A stretch of 64,000 bases of DNA from Thysanoteuthis rhombus. Its lineage: Eukaryota; Mollusca; Cephalopoda; Oegopsida; Thysanoteuthidae. Position numbers and translations under genes: made by a program. Below, piece after piece: positions 12,256 through 24,262 of this stretch. The notes under the pieces are model-generated. The model did not search any database. It saw only the letters and a program-made list of their open reading frames with translations, and was not told the origin of the DNA. Every line of letters starts with the position of its first letter. Position 1 is the first letter of the stretch. The DNA is taken from positions 28,884,637 to 28,948,636 of the forward strand of contig OY735233.1 in NCBI GenBank assembly GCA_963457665.1. The letters run 5' to 3'.

Positions 12256-13040
12256 CTTGTTAGGATCATCATGATTACCATATATTTTGTGGATAAAAAA
12301 AAACAAACGAACATAGCAGTTATTTTAACATAACTCCCGAGCAGTATCGATCAAGTAGCACCCCTTTTAAGCTATTATTTTGATATTTAGCTTTGTTTTA
12401 TTATTTTAGGGTAGTGTCATAATAAGTGCAGTTTGTTATTTCATATTGGCTATTATCATAATGTATTGTTAATTGATATTATTTGATACTACACATCATT
12501 CAATACTTACGGAGATTTCTCTAACGTACTTGACGGCAAGAGACCAATAAATATAAGAACACATGTAATAGTTGTTCGCATCACTTCTGTTCAGGGTTCA
12601 TCCATGTGAAATTTTAAATCCAACTCTATGCAAATCAACTTATGATATCATCTTTTACAGTACAAGTTGGTCAGAAAAAATTCTTCTACTTATTTTTCTA
12701 CCAATATATTCAACTGTAGAATTTGACAAAATACATTAAGATTAGTAAATTTAGACTATATATGTGCTTTTTCGGGATTGCTTTATTTGTAGTGATAGTT
12801 TCAAATTTTAAGATAGAGCATAAATAGATAGATCTTTACAGTTTTGTTGTTACTGATCAGTTTCATGCCATTATGATCAACGGACAACTGTTTTTTTAAT
12901 GTACAACTGAAGTGATGCTTTTGGGGGCTATTTCTTCTCATTTTTATGGTTATTTTTATCCCTCTGTGTGTTGATGTCGTTGAATGAGTCTTTTTTCACA
13001 TAAACACCTCTCACCTCAGACTATCTGACTATTGTCAAAT
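12256..13040. other. No recognised feature
   Basis: AT-rich, stop-dense sequence between R1 and the PLE relic. No motif or exon is supported. Confidence 0.5.
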
Positions 13041-13740
13041 GAAGCAATTTTTAACGACTCAAAAGAAAGACACGAAAAAAAAAAATCCCAAACAGTGGAT
13101 TTCCAACAATATTAACAATCACCACATTAGAAAAAGGAAGGTCATATGGTTTAATTCACGTACAAAAAAAAAATATAGGTAAGCATAATATTTCTGAGTC
13201 TGACCAATAAACATTTCTCACAGACAAACTACACAAACTATTTAACAGAAATACAGTAAATGTTTATTTGTGTTGCATAGAAAATATACCAGAAATCATG
13301 AAAACAACCAAACAAATCACAAAAATACCATCAACAACCACATGTAACTGCAGATAAAAATCTACATGCCCATTAAAAGGAAGTTGCCCCCATTCAATGT
13401 CATATACCAAATCCAAACGAAACATAGAAAATACAAATATATGAATAACAGACGGAGCTTTTAGATAAATCAATTATCATTCACGAACATAAAATACGAC
13501 ACAATTTTACACTACGAAATACGTATGGTGAGTAAAACAACGAAAACAAAAACACCACAAATAACATGGAAAGCTGAAGATCTGCACTAACTTATAACAA
13601 CATTTCAAAAAGATGTATCCTTTGTCTAGAAGAAAGAAAAGCAATGATAAATTTCTCCAACCTAAAATTACTCTTAAACGAAAGATGCCGTCATGAAAAT
13701 AAATTCTGATTACGTAATATGCCATAAGAACACGATTCTA
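13041..13740 (+). mobile_element. Decayed Penelope-like element, family A, second copy
   Basis: Plus-strand frames give RKRKVIWFN (about 13130-13155), the Cys-rich linker TCNC ... CPLKGSC (about 13340-13390), a GIY-YIG-like stretch with ITDGAF (about 13445-13465), then CILCLEERKAMI (about 13615-13650) and ERCRHENKF (about 13680-13706), the usual C-terminal order of this PLE family. Many stops and frameshifts interrupt it. The same blocks in the same order occur at 1640-2320, so these are two copies of one family. The open frames on the opposite strand here are shadows of its strong A/C bias. Confidence 0.75.
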
Positions 13741-14160
13741 ACGATTAAAAATAAACAAACGACATAAAATAAAAAATCTGAACCTAAAAAAACATAAACA
13801 AACAAAACAACCTAAACCCAACAAGGCTAACAGATTAATAACTAAATAAATGAATGAATTACAAACTTTCCCAAAAAACAAAGAAATAATACAAACACAT
13901 CCCACATAAATACACGCAACCAAAATTCACAATTAATTTTTAAGAAACCTAAAAAAATGAATATGAAACAGCAAAAAATAGACTAGAACAACACAATGCA
14001 ATATCAAACGGTTATAAATGAAAACACTAAGATCCTCCACATGAAACAGTTCGAAAAATGAATGTAATTCAAAATTCTTTCTTTTTTTATTCATGGATTC
14101 ATTCTCTCCATAAACGCCATATAAAACAAGCAAAAACATACTAATAAATCATTCTCCACC
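13741..14160 (+). other. A/C-rich tract after PLE copy
   Basis: About 400 bp in which the plus strand is very poor in G (runs such as AACAAACAAAACAACC). It directly follows the PLE C-terminus, so it may be the element's 3' non-coding tail. The minus-strand frames (13923-13738, 14139-13933) arise from this skew and look like hydrophobic low-complexity peptides. Confidence 0.45.
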
Positions 14161-14344
14161 CCTGAACTAGATTTAAAACATCCGAATACAAACTAATAGT
14201 AAATGTTTCTTCTGTATTAAAGAGTTTGTAATTTTGATAAGGTTCCCATACTTATTTTACCACTTGAATTAATATATACTTGAGTGTTAAACAAACACAA
14301 TATAAATTGCACATACAAGTAACCATATATGCATTTATCAGCAA

Positions 14345-14476
14345 TGACAACAACAACAACAACAGCAACAACAACAACAACAACAACAACAGCAACAACA
14401 ACAACAACAACAACAGCAACAACAACAACAATAATAATAATAATAATGATGATGATGATAATAATGATAATAATAT
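14345..14476. repeat. (CAA)n / (ATA)n / (GAT)n compound microsatellite
   Basis: CAA repeats with CAG interruptions pass into AAT, GAT and AAT units. All the long frames overlapping it (poly-Asn, poly-Thr, poly-Ile/Val) are repeat artefacts. From 14477 to 15079 no feature is recognised. Confidence 0.96.
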
Positions 14477-15079
14477 CTCTCCTCCTCTCTGAAACCAAAA
14501 CGAAAGGGACCTTCAGCCCCATACGGAGGTAATATAGCGGGTTGACCAGACCAATAAGGAATACGTTCTAAATTTTTTTATAAATGAATTCCACATCGAA
14601 TTTAAACTTTCAAAATGTGGGGGAAAAATAAAACACAAACAGCTACTTGGAGATTTGATAATAAAGCAAGGATCTTATCCTGTTTTTGAGTTATATTAAT
14701 AGCTTCAATATTGTAATTTGCACATGTGTGTAGCGGGTACGGGACATAGCTATACGTCAAAACTTAATGACACGTGACTGTTAGTAATATATGGGAGACA
14801 ATGTCCTCCCACTATCCTCACAACGCTACACACACTTACATCTTATATCACTAAAATGTATTACCACAGGTGTTAAGGGTCGGTGGAGCTTTATAGTTAT
14901 TCGGGTTGAAATCAGTTTTAACCAATCCACCTGGGACTAGTTCTACCTTACAGTACCAAAAACCAAATTTGGCAGTAGAACCAAATATGATTATTACCAA
15001 ATAATAGAGCACAAATTCAAAATTTGTGCGTCATAACCGCCAGATATTCCATTGATGGTCCCCAGGTGGGAGGACCCGG

Positions 15080-16300
15080 TCGCCCCCCCCCCGGCAATTG
15101 CTGGTCAAAACAAGAGAAAATGGAGCAATGATAACAACAAATTAGTTTTGTTCTGCTATCTTAAAGGCAAACCACCAGATAAGCCTCACGGAGAACAAAT
15201 GATCACATTTTGGAGGAAAACCATCAAGTATCAAGTCAGCAACTGACTGACCAACTGAGACAAATCCTGCAAAATGAACGAAAGAATATATAAAGAGGAA
15301 TACTCTGACACAATGATAAAGACGGGGAGGTCTACATGCAAAACAGAAGAGGAAAAGACCTTGATACAAACCTCAAAAGAAACAATCCAAGGAGAGAAAT
15401 GGCCATTGCCATCCCTTAAAGACGGGAAAAAGTAGAAGACTCAACTGAACATGTAAATTGCTTTTTACAACATATTGGAACTAAAAACATGACAGTGCAC
15501 AACAATCTCATCTATGCTCGTGCAAAAATAGGAGCAGACATTTTGCTGACACAAAAAGTCACCCCTTAAAAATGAGAGCAAAGGAAAATTGCATCGAAAA
15601 TGATATTAGAAAGATAGATCACAGAGAGATGAAGAATTATAGAAAAATGCATTGCACATGAACAGGCCTGGTACAGGATGAGACAAAAAGGGTTTACCCG
15701 CTGCAGTGGAAATGATATTCGATAGAAATCTAACCAAAGAAGCAAGACTAAAGAGATATAGATAAAGTATTGTCGAATACACACAGAACCGCGATTTCTA
15801 AAACAACAAAACACAAATTTACCAAGAATGGAGGAATAACATAAAACCAAATGCTTCGGTGGCATAGAACTTCTTGAAAGACATATGGGGATGCTAAAAA
15901 TGACGTTGTGTCTACAGAATGATTCGATAGTATCAAAAAACAAACTCCCAAGACTTAGATAAGGGAGAACAAATTGTATTGAATAAAACCACACCGAAAA
16001 ACACCTTCTGAAAAAGTAACCAACTGGAAGGGGATCCACAGATATTGGTTTAAGAAATTCACCATACCTTATGACAGACTGATCCACCTAGGCTGGATGA
16101 CCAAAAGCAGAACGACCCTTACCCATCAAGACGAAAAGGAATCAGGCAAGAACCCATAGAACAGAGGACTCTTACCAGAAAAAACAGAAAGGATGACAAT
16201 GACAGAAAGAATCGAGCTACCAGACAAAAAAGAATCAAAACATTAACCACACAGGTTAACATAATAACAAAAATATTACGGATCAAGGTGAATTGCATAA
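15080..16300 (+). mobile_element. Decayed non-LTR retrotransposon (second LINE family), 5' half of ORF
   Basis: The frame from about 15100 gives KRKWSNDNNKLVLFCYLKG, then QLTDQLRQILQNE, as in the N-terminal region of a widespread animal retrotransposon ORF (K/R-x-W-x-x-x-x-N-x-x-L-x-x-C-Y ... L-x-x-Q-x-R-x-I). Near 16010-16140 it reads VTNWKGIHRYWFKKFT and WMTKSRTTLTHQDEKESG, matching the start of the RT domain (normally T-N-W-K-x-P-G-P-D-G ... W-M-T-x-G-x-T-x-L). The stops and lost PGPDG show a dead copy. The minus-strand frame 16087-15566 is a shadow. The C-terminal half of the same family appears at 36.0-37.3 kb. The class is recognised from memory and its clade is not certain. Confidence 0.62.
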
Positions 16301-16348
16301 ATTTGACCAATTAAACACTGACCTGAAAAAGGCTCATCCAGCAACCTC

Positions 16349-16350
<2 letters not shown>

Positions 16351-16392
<42 letters not shown>
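16351..16392. repeat. (CA)n microsatellite
   Basis: About 21 CA units just past the LINE relic. 16393-16768 contains no recognised feature. Confidence 0.96.
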
Positions 16393-16394
<2 letters not shown>

Positions 16395-16767
16395 GGAAGG
16401 TAGCAATAAAAACGACCTTAAAGCGAGAAAAAAAACTGATACAAACAACACTCCAGTAGTATATAAAGACAAAATGAAAAGAACAAAGACAAAACGTTGA
16501 TCGCAACGGCATGAAATTGATCAGTTACAAGTTTAAATATCTATCCTTCTATCTATATACACGTGTATATCTTATTGGACAGAAGTTTGGGGCAGGGATA
16601 TTACAATCGAGTAATACAGAGCTGGATGAATGAATATAGCATTGAAGTACATGAGTACAATTGAATTTCCTATCTTTCCATTTATTGATTTATTTGCTCA
16701 TCTGTTCAGCTTTGTTTATCAATTTCAAAGTCTGTGAAGTTGATGTATAAAGGAGAGGTATGCTCCA

Positions 16768-16768
<1 letters not shown>

Positions 16769-16818
<50 letters not shown>
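16769..16818. repeat. (GA)n microsatellite
   Basis: About 25 GA units directly at the apparent 5' edge of the RTE element. Confidence 0.96.
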
Positions 16819-16821
<3 letters not shown>

Positions 16822-19650
16822 TGACTACCCAAATACTACACCAAGAGAGCATCCGTTCCTGCTGGGTCAACGGCGCCAAGAGACTCAGCCACACCACTTA
16901 CTCTGGGTAGGGGTGATGTGCTCAGATAGTGACTACCCAAACCCTTCACCAAGAAAACACGTGTTCTTACTGAGTCATCAGTCCAACAGCGACCATTTAA
17001 ACATAGCTCCAAGACTGTCACTAAAAGGACAACATTATACACAGGCACCTACAACGTCAGAACACTGTCAACTGACATGCACCTGACCAATCTAAAAAGT
17101 GAAATAAAAAATGTCAAGTGGGACATCACAGGCATTAGCGAGGTAAAAAAAAACCGGAGAAAAACTAATCGAGCTGAGAAGCCATCTTCTTCACAGCTAC
17201 GGAAAAGAGAAAGTAAAACTAAGTGGAATAGGCTTTCTCATCAATAAGGACCTCAAAGCCGTCTCTGACCGAATAGTTAGCGTCACCACACAACTTTCTC
17301 AGAGATACAAACTCGGAATAATCCAAGTCTACACTCCCACTTCGCAATCAAACCGAGAGGAAATTGACAACTTTCATGATGACTTGAACTCCCTACTCCA
17401 AGAAACCTGAAAACACTTCAATGTCATCATGGGAGACTTCAACGCACAGGTAGGACAAGGAAATGAAAATTGCGTCGGCAAATTTGGATACAAAGTACGG
17501 AACGAGAGATGAGAAGATCTTGTAAACTTTGCAACTTTTAACGGATTCAAAATCATGAACATCATCTTCAAGAAGGGGCCCTATGGGAAATGGATTTGGA
17601 AGAGCCCCAATCACGAAACAAAAAACGAAATAGACTACACCCCAACGGACAAAAATGATATCATCAAGGACATCCAAGTCCTAAATCAAGTCAATGTAGG
17701 CAGCGAACACAGAATGGTACGATGTAAAATGCAAGTGAACACCAACAAAGAACGCAGGAAAATGTTCCTGACAAAACTGCAACCTAGAAACATACTAAAA
17801 AAGCACGCTGGATCTTTCAATTCAAACCAATGAGCACACAACCCATGATTAAAATTTCAGATGAAACCAGAAATCTCATGGAAAAACGCAGAAACCTCAA
17901 GCCACCGAAAACGACAAGAGAGAAAATTGAAGAGACTAAACTTAATAAATTAATCAAGAAAAAAATGAAGGGATGACAGAAGAAGATACACGACGGCGGG
18001 TCGGGGCTTCAAAGCTATAAACAAAGGCCTCAACTCAGAACAAAAGCAAATAATATTATTATCATTATTCGTCCAAACAAGGATTACAAAACAATGAACC
18101 GGATACGCAAGACGTGGGCAATCAACTCAAGGACTTCCCACATGTAACCAAGAGGGAGGTGAAACTAGCCATTAATCAGACGAAAAAAAGGAACAGCCCT
18201 TGGACCCACCAACATCATCATTGGCCTACTCTGAAAAGCGGGTAAAATCATCACTAGGAAACTGGCCATCCTTTTCAACTTGTATCTAAAACACAGTAAA
18301 GTCCCAGATGACTGGGACATTGCTATCATAATGCTTTTATATAAAAAAGGAAATCCGAAAGACCTCAACAACTACAGGCCTATAAGCCTACTCAACTGCG
18401 TATACAAACTTTTCACGAAGATTATCACTAACTAAATCACAAAAACACGTGATTGAAACCAACCACGAGAGCAAGCTGGCTTTAGAAGAAGCTACTCGAC
18501 CATGGACCACCTGCATTCGATAAATCAGCCGAAAAAAAAGCAGCAGAATATAAACTACCACTCACTATAGCATTTATCGACTTCAAAAAAGCATTCGACT
18601 CAGTAGAAAATCCCTAAGGTCATGGAAGCCATCACTCAACAAAGTGTAGATCGAGTATATGTCGAAATGCTGTAACATATATACAATCACTGCAGCTCCT
18701 TTATCAGGCTACATAAAGATTTGGACCCCTTTCAGCTCTAGAAAGGAGTAAGACAAGGTGATACCAGGTCACCCAAACTCTTCACAGCCTGCCTCAAGAT
18801 GATCTTCAGAAGACTAGACTGGGAAAGTAAAGGAATTAGAATAGATGGCGAGTATCTGAGCAACCTCAGATTTGCAGACGACCTTGACCTTTTCCGCAGA
18901 GAACCTACATGACCCCTGACTAATGATAGATGAACTAAATGAAGAGAACAAGAAAGTCGGCCTACACATGAACTTCAGCAAGACAAAGATCATGTGCAAC
19001 AACCACATCATAGATAAAAAGACTAAGATCAAAATCGAGGACACAGAACTGGAGGAAGTAGACCACTACATCTACCTAGGACAACGAATCTCTATGAGAC
19101 CCTCAGAAGAAGAAATCAAGCGAAGAGTCACACTAAAATGGCAAGCCTTTGGCAGAACAAGCCCAACCTTCAAAAATAAGAAGATACCATTAATCCTAAA
19201 AGAAGGGTGTATAACCAATGCATCATCCCGATAGTCACTTATGGGGTTAAAACATGGAACCTAACAAAGAGACAGATCTGCAAATTGAGAACCAAGCAAC
19301 GCGCACATGAAAGAATTATGCTGGGCCTCACATGGAAAGACCACAAGACAGCACAGTACACCCAGGAAAAGACAAGAGTCAGAAACATCATAGAATCCAT
19401 TAAAAACTCAAATGGCAGTGGGCTAGCCATGTAGCAAGAATGGCAGACAACCAATGGACATTGCGACTCCCGATATGAATCCCCCGAGATCACATGCAGA
19501 ACTGCAGCCGGCAGAATATTAGATGGAGGGATGAGCTAGACAGATTCAGAAAGTACTGGCTCCGCGACGCCCATGATAGAAAAGTGTGGCGAATCCTGGG
19601 GAAGGTCCGTGTCCAATGACGGACGTTGAAAGACTGATGATGATGATGAT
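16819..19650 (+). mobile_element. RTE-type LINE, near full-length but inactivated
   Basis: The longest copy of this LINE, about 2.8 kb. A possible 5' UTR (16819-17020) contains the phrase GTGACTACCCAAA twice. Next come an APE-type endonuclease domain with TYNVRTLS (about 17050), MGDFNAQVGQG (about 17430) and SEHRMVRCKM (about 17700). The RT domain has [19 protein letters not shown] (about 18340-18390), FIDFKKAFDS (about 18575), GVRQGDTRSPKLF (about 18745) and the catalytic FADDLDLF (about 18870). The C-terminus has IPIVTYGVKTWNL (about 19225) and RDELDRFRKYWL. At least six stops and several frameshifts inactivate it. The 3' end runs GACGGACGTTGAAAGACT and then (GAT)n, the short-repeat tail typical of RTE elements. 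Confidence 0.88.
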
Positions 19651-19714
19651 GATATGTTATTTGAAAAAATCATCGAAATTTGCAGTGAATGGAATGTGCT
19701 ACGAATACGCAACG

Positions 19715-20690
19715 TAACTTAATCATACTTGTTGCATTCTAATAAACATCTGTTTGTACGTATCTTGGTCATGACATTTTTTGTTCGTCCAGTGTTGTAG
19801 GCATCTTCTTCTTTCTGTTTTGTGTTTGGATGCTTAAACTGCATTGTGGAGTTGGCCTCATGATATACTAATTTTCCATTTGACTCTTCATCTATAATGA
19901 TCAATGGATGGTCTCCGTTTCACGTGCTGTAATAGCGCTTATACATTTCTCTGGTGAGGCCAGAGTATGAAAGTATCGTCGACATATATCAGCCAGGTGA
20001 ATTATTTTAACGTTGCAGTCTGTAGCGCCTTTTACTTGAAATACTCCATATAAACGTTTGTTATTATCGGAGAAAGAGCTGATCCAATGGCCATCTCCTC
20101 ATCCTGTCGATATATTTCGGAAACTAATAGGGAGTGTGTCGTTTTGACACAAACGGCAAGCATCTCCATTTAATCATCAATGGAGATGTTGGTTCGAGTG
20201 TTGCGTCTGATTCCTATTTCACCCTGACCATTGACATGACCTCATTTGTGGGGAGTTTGGTGAAGAACGCTCGATTGGAGAGTTTTTAATTATTTCAACG
20301 AAATGAGTTTCGCACTTGCCTGTTGACTAAGAATCGGATCAGTGGTTAGCAAGCCAAATCTTGGCAACTGACAATGGGCCTTTGGAAAATACCTTATTTA
20401 TGAATTTAGGGGACGCCATATTGATGTGGAAACTTACTGTAGGTTTTATTCAGCTGTCTATGTCTTGTTGTTGACCTAACCTCATTCTTTTTAAAGATCT
20501 TTGACGACCTCCTTTCAGTGTTTAGTGTCAGGTCTCTCCTCAGCTTACAGCAGCTGCCAATTCCGATTGGATTTATCAGTTTTTGTTGATAATCTGATTT
20601 GTCCATGATAACATGACTTTGCCTTCGTCTGCCGATAGTATCTCGCAGTTCATAAATTTGACCTCTGAGGTAGAATTAGTTTGCAGTCAT
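19715..20690 (-). mobile_element. Decayed Penelope-like element, family B: reverse transcriptase region
   Basis: On the minus strand the frames give LSADEGKVM (expected ILPADKG) near 20640, MDKSDYQQKLINPIG (20606-20560), then IKNSPIERS near 20280. MEMLAVCVKTTHSLLVSEIY is near 20180, then MAIGSALSPIITNVYMEYF (expected MAMGSPLSPVIANLYME) and finally YVDDTFILWPHQ near 19970, the YxDD catalytic box. This is the PLE reverse transcriptase core read through multiple stops. It lies directly downstream of, and opposite to, the RTE copy. The family matches the copies at 44.7 and 60.9 kb (same YVDDTF-LWPH box). Confidence 0.82.
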
Positions 20691-21119
20691 CATGATCTGT
20701 ATTGAAGTCAAGCTTTTACATACTTAGTATGTGGGAGTATATTGTGTTGAAAGAGCTAGGATAAGTGAGGCTAAACTTTAAAGTAATTACAATTTTTAAT
20801 TAAAATAGATTTTTTTAGCTTGACTTGAATAGCTAACAACTTTAACTCTCCTGTTTGGTTCGTAAAATATTGTACAACCACCGAAAAGGTTTTCAGACAA
20901 AAATTATAAGAAACAACAATTCCATAATGGCACCCAAATGGCTAAGCACTGATGCTGTATACATAGAAAACCTGTCAAATAAAGGGTTACTTTTTTGTGT
21001 ATCAGAATATTTCAGTAGCAGTTACTTTTTCATGTCATATGTTAATTGTGTTGTGTAAGAAAAAATATGTTAAAAAATGTTTAATTACCCTGGGCAACGC
21101 CAGGCATCTTTGTTTAATC
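20691..21119. other. No recognised feature
   Basis: AT-rich sequence ending in TACCCTGGGCAACGCCAGGCA (about 21087-21107), a short GC-rich palindromic phrase resembling transposon-associated repeats common in invertebrate genomes. Nothing else is supported. Confidence 0.4.
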
Positions 21120-22220
21120 TAACATAACAGTGCGTTCCAAATCATTATGGAAAATGATTGTATTCTAGTAAATTTAGTTTCATGTAAGATATAGACAATC
21201 ATTTTGACTTAGACGTTGGCAACACTGACCTGCACCAACGTAGCAAAGGCGAAGATGTAGTAAACGAGTCGTAAAAGTAATTAATCACGAGCTGAGAAGA
21301 ATTCTATTATCACACAGGTACGATCGAACAGTGAAGAAATACATTGAAGATCCTGGTGCAACGCGTAGAACCAGATGAGTGCAAGTGCAGATGATAACAT
21401 AAGAGACGTCTCGAACTGAGCGTATTGTCTTGAAATAACAGCTTTCTGAGCAGGGAAAAAAACTATATCCGAGGAGGTTAGTCGAGGTCACGTGTCTAAA
21501 TCATTTTTTGCCGAATTCTTCGTCCTGTTGAACAAAGTGAACCCCAGACACTGGGGGAAACATCTGGAATGAGCTACAAAAGTATTTGAAAATTGATTTC
21601 AATGTTGTTCTTTTTACTGACAAGTGACGAGCTGCCCTTGATTGACCAGATGAGTGGAGTGTTGGCGGTCTTGGAAAGTGTCCTGTATGACTAATCACAA
21701 GGAGTTATTATTTCGGTTGGAATTGTAGGAGATAAGTTGTTTCGACCTTGGCGTGTATCAAATACTGTAAAAATAAGTTGCCGGGTTTATATTAAACTTT
21801 TAAAAGACGATTCTCACGACCTACGTACGAAACTTACCTTCTTGCCAGACAGCGCTCTTTCGTATAGTGTGTACGGTTCGGTCGACTAACTGACTAAAAT
21901 AGGTTTCAGAAATTGTAGATTAAGGGACAGGCCGCTGTTTTCTCCAGATCACAACCCAATTGAGAGTGGGCGTCAGTTTGCTATCAAAGAAGATTTATGA
22001 CAATCCTTCTAAAAAGTGCAGGAGTTAATTCAAATTTTCTCAAAATCAATAGAAATCGTCTAATATCTTTGATTCACAGCAAGGATCGTATTTCGAAGTA
22101 AATTCGTGTGGGATTTTTTTTTTCTCAAAATTGAATACTGTTAATTTATAGGCTTCAGCATTTTATGTATTTGAGTTTTTATAACTTAATCAATTCCAAC
22201 TGTGCGCTATTCAATGAATC
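21120..22220 (+). mobile_element. Decayed Tc1-like DNA transposon
   Basis: Plus-strand frames carry pieces in the order expected of a Tc1 transposase: SEQGKKLYPRRLVEVTCLN (21440-21500), VVLFTDK near 21605 (expected FTDE/D of the catalytic triad), DEWSVGGLGKCPV (21650-21690), GDKLFRPWRVSNTVK-like sequence (21730-21770), YLLARQRSFV near 21835, SRSQPN*E near 21950 (expected SPDLNPIE of the DDE domain), and a C-terminal RLISLIHSKDRI (about 22055). The left edge reads CAGTGCGTTCCAAATCATTA (21129), a plausible inverted-repeat start. The right repeat is not clear. It has many stops. Confidence 0.7.
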
Positions 22221-22689
22221 AATTTTTTAATGGCTGTTTTTTACCCATTCTTAATAATTAGACACGATGAAAATTGAGGAATTTCAAAAACCTACCCCGT
22301 ATTTTCCACCTCCAATACATTCAAGTTCAATATTTGTTGTCATTGTATAATTATGCCGAACGGATATCAAAATTCTGTTACTGTAGTGGAATTTAGAAGG
22401 GTAAAATGTATTTGCATTATAATTTGACGTTCTACAATATGCTGATTGTAACTGATATAAGCGATCAAATTAAAAAACTTTCAAAATTCTGTAGTTGTAC
22501 ATTAGTCAAAATGTTGGTCTCATAGGCTATAGAGAATAAACTCCATCGGGTCTTATCAATTTTTCAAGTATTGGTTTTTGATTATTCACTCGGGCTTTCA
22601 ATTTTAGTGCAATTTTCTGGCTGCTCTCCCGCCCTCATGCATCTGCATGCAGGAAAACATTTATTTCGTTTTCATTAGGAGATCATTGG
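22221..22689. other. No recognised feature
   Basis: AT-rich DNA between the Tc1 relic and an RTE fragment. No motif found. Confidence 0.5.
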
Positions 22690-23150
22690 TGCTCAAAATA
22701 TAGTGGCACACCAGATGCAATTCAGAAGAAAGGAATTAGAACAGTATCCACAAATGCAATTTCGAAAGTTACCCTAAGTTACCTGAAACATTGAGCATAA
22801 CCAAAAGATTGACCCATAAACTCAGAACCATGCAACTTGCACAAGAGAAAATCATGCTCAACACAACATAGAGATACCATAAGGCAGCACAATATATGAG
22901 GAAAAATAGCCCGAGATATAGAATCCATAAGAAAACCCAAATGGCAATGGGCTGTTCATGTTGCAAGAATGGTAGACAACTGTTGGACATCACGACTCAC
23001 TTGCAAAGCTGGGGCTGACAAAATATAAGATAACATCACGAGCCAGACAAGTTCAGAAAGTACTGGCTCCGTGGAACACGATCAAAAGGTCTGGCGAAGT
23101 TTGGGAACAATGAACGCTAAAATGCTGCTGCTGCTGATTTTAGTTAATAC
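22690..23150 (+). mobile_element. RTE-type LINE, 3' fragment
   Basis: The nucleotide sequence parallels 19190-19640 of the long copy: TTGACCCATAAACTCAGAAC, CAAATGGCAATGGGCTG, GTTGCAAGAATGGTAGACAA, CAGAAAGTACTGGCTCCGTG, and a tail of GCT units near 23125 in place of GAT. It is truncated at its 5' end, as is common for LINE copies. After it, 23151-23575 shows nothing recognised. Confidence 0.8.
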
Positions 23151-23575
23151 GTTTCATCTGCAAATGTCTTGCATCAATTGGTAAAAAGGTTCCAAAACAT
23201 CAGTGAATGTTCACGAATCTTTTTAATTTCACATATATAAAGACTAGCCCCCGACCTTTATTATTATTATCGATTTCACACACATCAAAGTATTCACGAA
23301 GTCAGAAAAACGATTCTCTACGATTAATTGAGAACGTGCCTACTGTATAATATCAACGCCGGATCAACCAGGTGTTCGAGGAAGGTATTATAAGTTGTAC
23401 AACAGAATATGGGTTCCAGTGTGAAGAATTCAAGATAATACTGGCGATTATCGGTTGAAGTTGGATCAGAAAAATGCGCTAGAAAGATGGAAGCCACTGT
23501 TGAAAGCTGAAAGACAGCAATGCAATTACATCAACCACTCGGTTTGTATGCGCGTATGTAGATCCATATTTCTCT

Positions 23576-23637
23576 GTGTGTGTGTGTGTGTATGTGTGTG
23601 TGTATGTTTGTGTGCATGTTTGTGTGTGTGTGTGTGT
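23576..23637. repeat. (TG)n microsatellite, interrupted
   Basis: TG units with TATG, TTTG and CATG interruptions. The frames across it are not genes. Confidence 0.95.
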
Positions 23638-24106
23638 TATTGTCTATTGTTTTACTTTTAGCCTGACAATCAAAGACTTGAAATGTTATGATTTGTGACA
23701 AGCAGCTCAGCACCAGGCAAATTATAAAGATGGCTGTCATAAATGAATAGAATTCTTTTTTGTTGTCATTTTTCACTTGATTACCTCAATTTGATTTTCG
23801 TGATTATTGCCTACCTTATGACCACATCATTAGAATGCGCCAATATCACTTGAAATCAAAGTTAGAGATATAATTTGAAACATTACTATTCGTGGATTTT
23901 ATCATCAATTAAAAAAAAACAAACACAAAAACATTGAGACAACGCAGTAATGTCGTTTTTTGCACTGATTACACTTTGAGTTTTGTAAAGTGGAATTAAA
24001 AGCTGTGATTGTTTATTTCACACTCGCAGTGATCATTCCTCTCTTAGATATACGTATCAGCTATAGAAAACAGTCGTATTGTACTTATAGCTTAGCCATT
24101 CATTTA

Positions 24107-24262
24107 ACTCTAACCCTAACCCTAATCCTAAACCCTAACACTAACCCTAACCCTAAACCCTAACCCTAAACCCTAACACTAACCCTAACCCTAACCTTAA
24201 CCCTAACCCTAACCCTAAATCCTAACCCTAACCCTAACCTTGACCCTAACCCTAACCCTAAA
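24107..24262. repeat. Interstitial telomeric repeat (CCCTAA)n
   Basis: About 156 bp of CCCTAA units, the complement of the animal telomere repeat TTAGGG, with CCCTAAA, CACTAAC, CCTTAAC and CTTGAC variants. It lies about 1 kb upstream of the NPF-2 promoter. The degeneracy argues for an old internal tract, not a chromosome end. Confidence 0.95.

Noticed and set aside
14217-14522. Open frames rich in Ile/Val, Asn or Thr over the CAA/ATA tract
   Set aside because: Explained completely by the trinucleotide microsatellite on both strands.
15566-16087. 173-codon minus-strand open frame, the second longest in the window
   Set aside because: It lies antisense to a decayed LINE ORF whose plus-strand fragments carry recognisable RT motifs. 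The minus-strand product is Phe/Ser/Cys-rich and matches no family.
17393-17677. Minus-strand open frame of 94 codons
   Set aside because: Antisense shadow of the RTE endonuclease domain.
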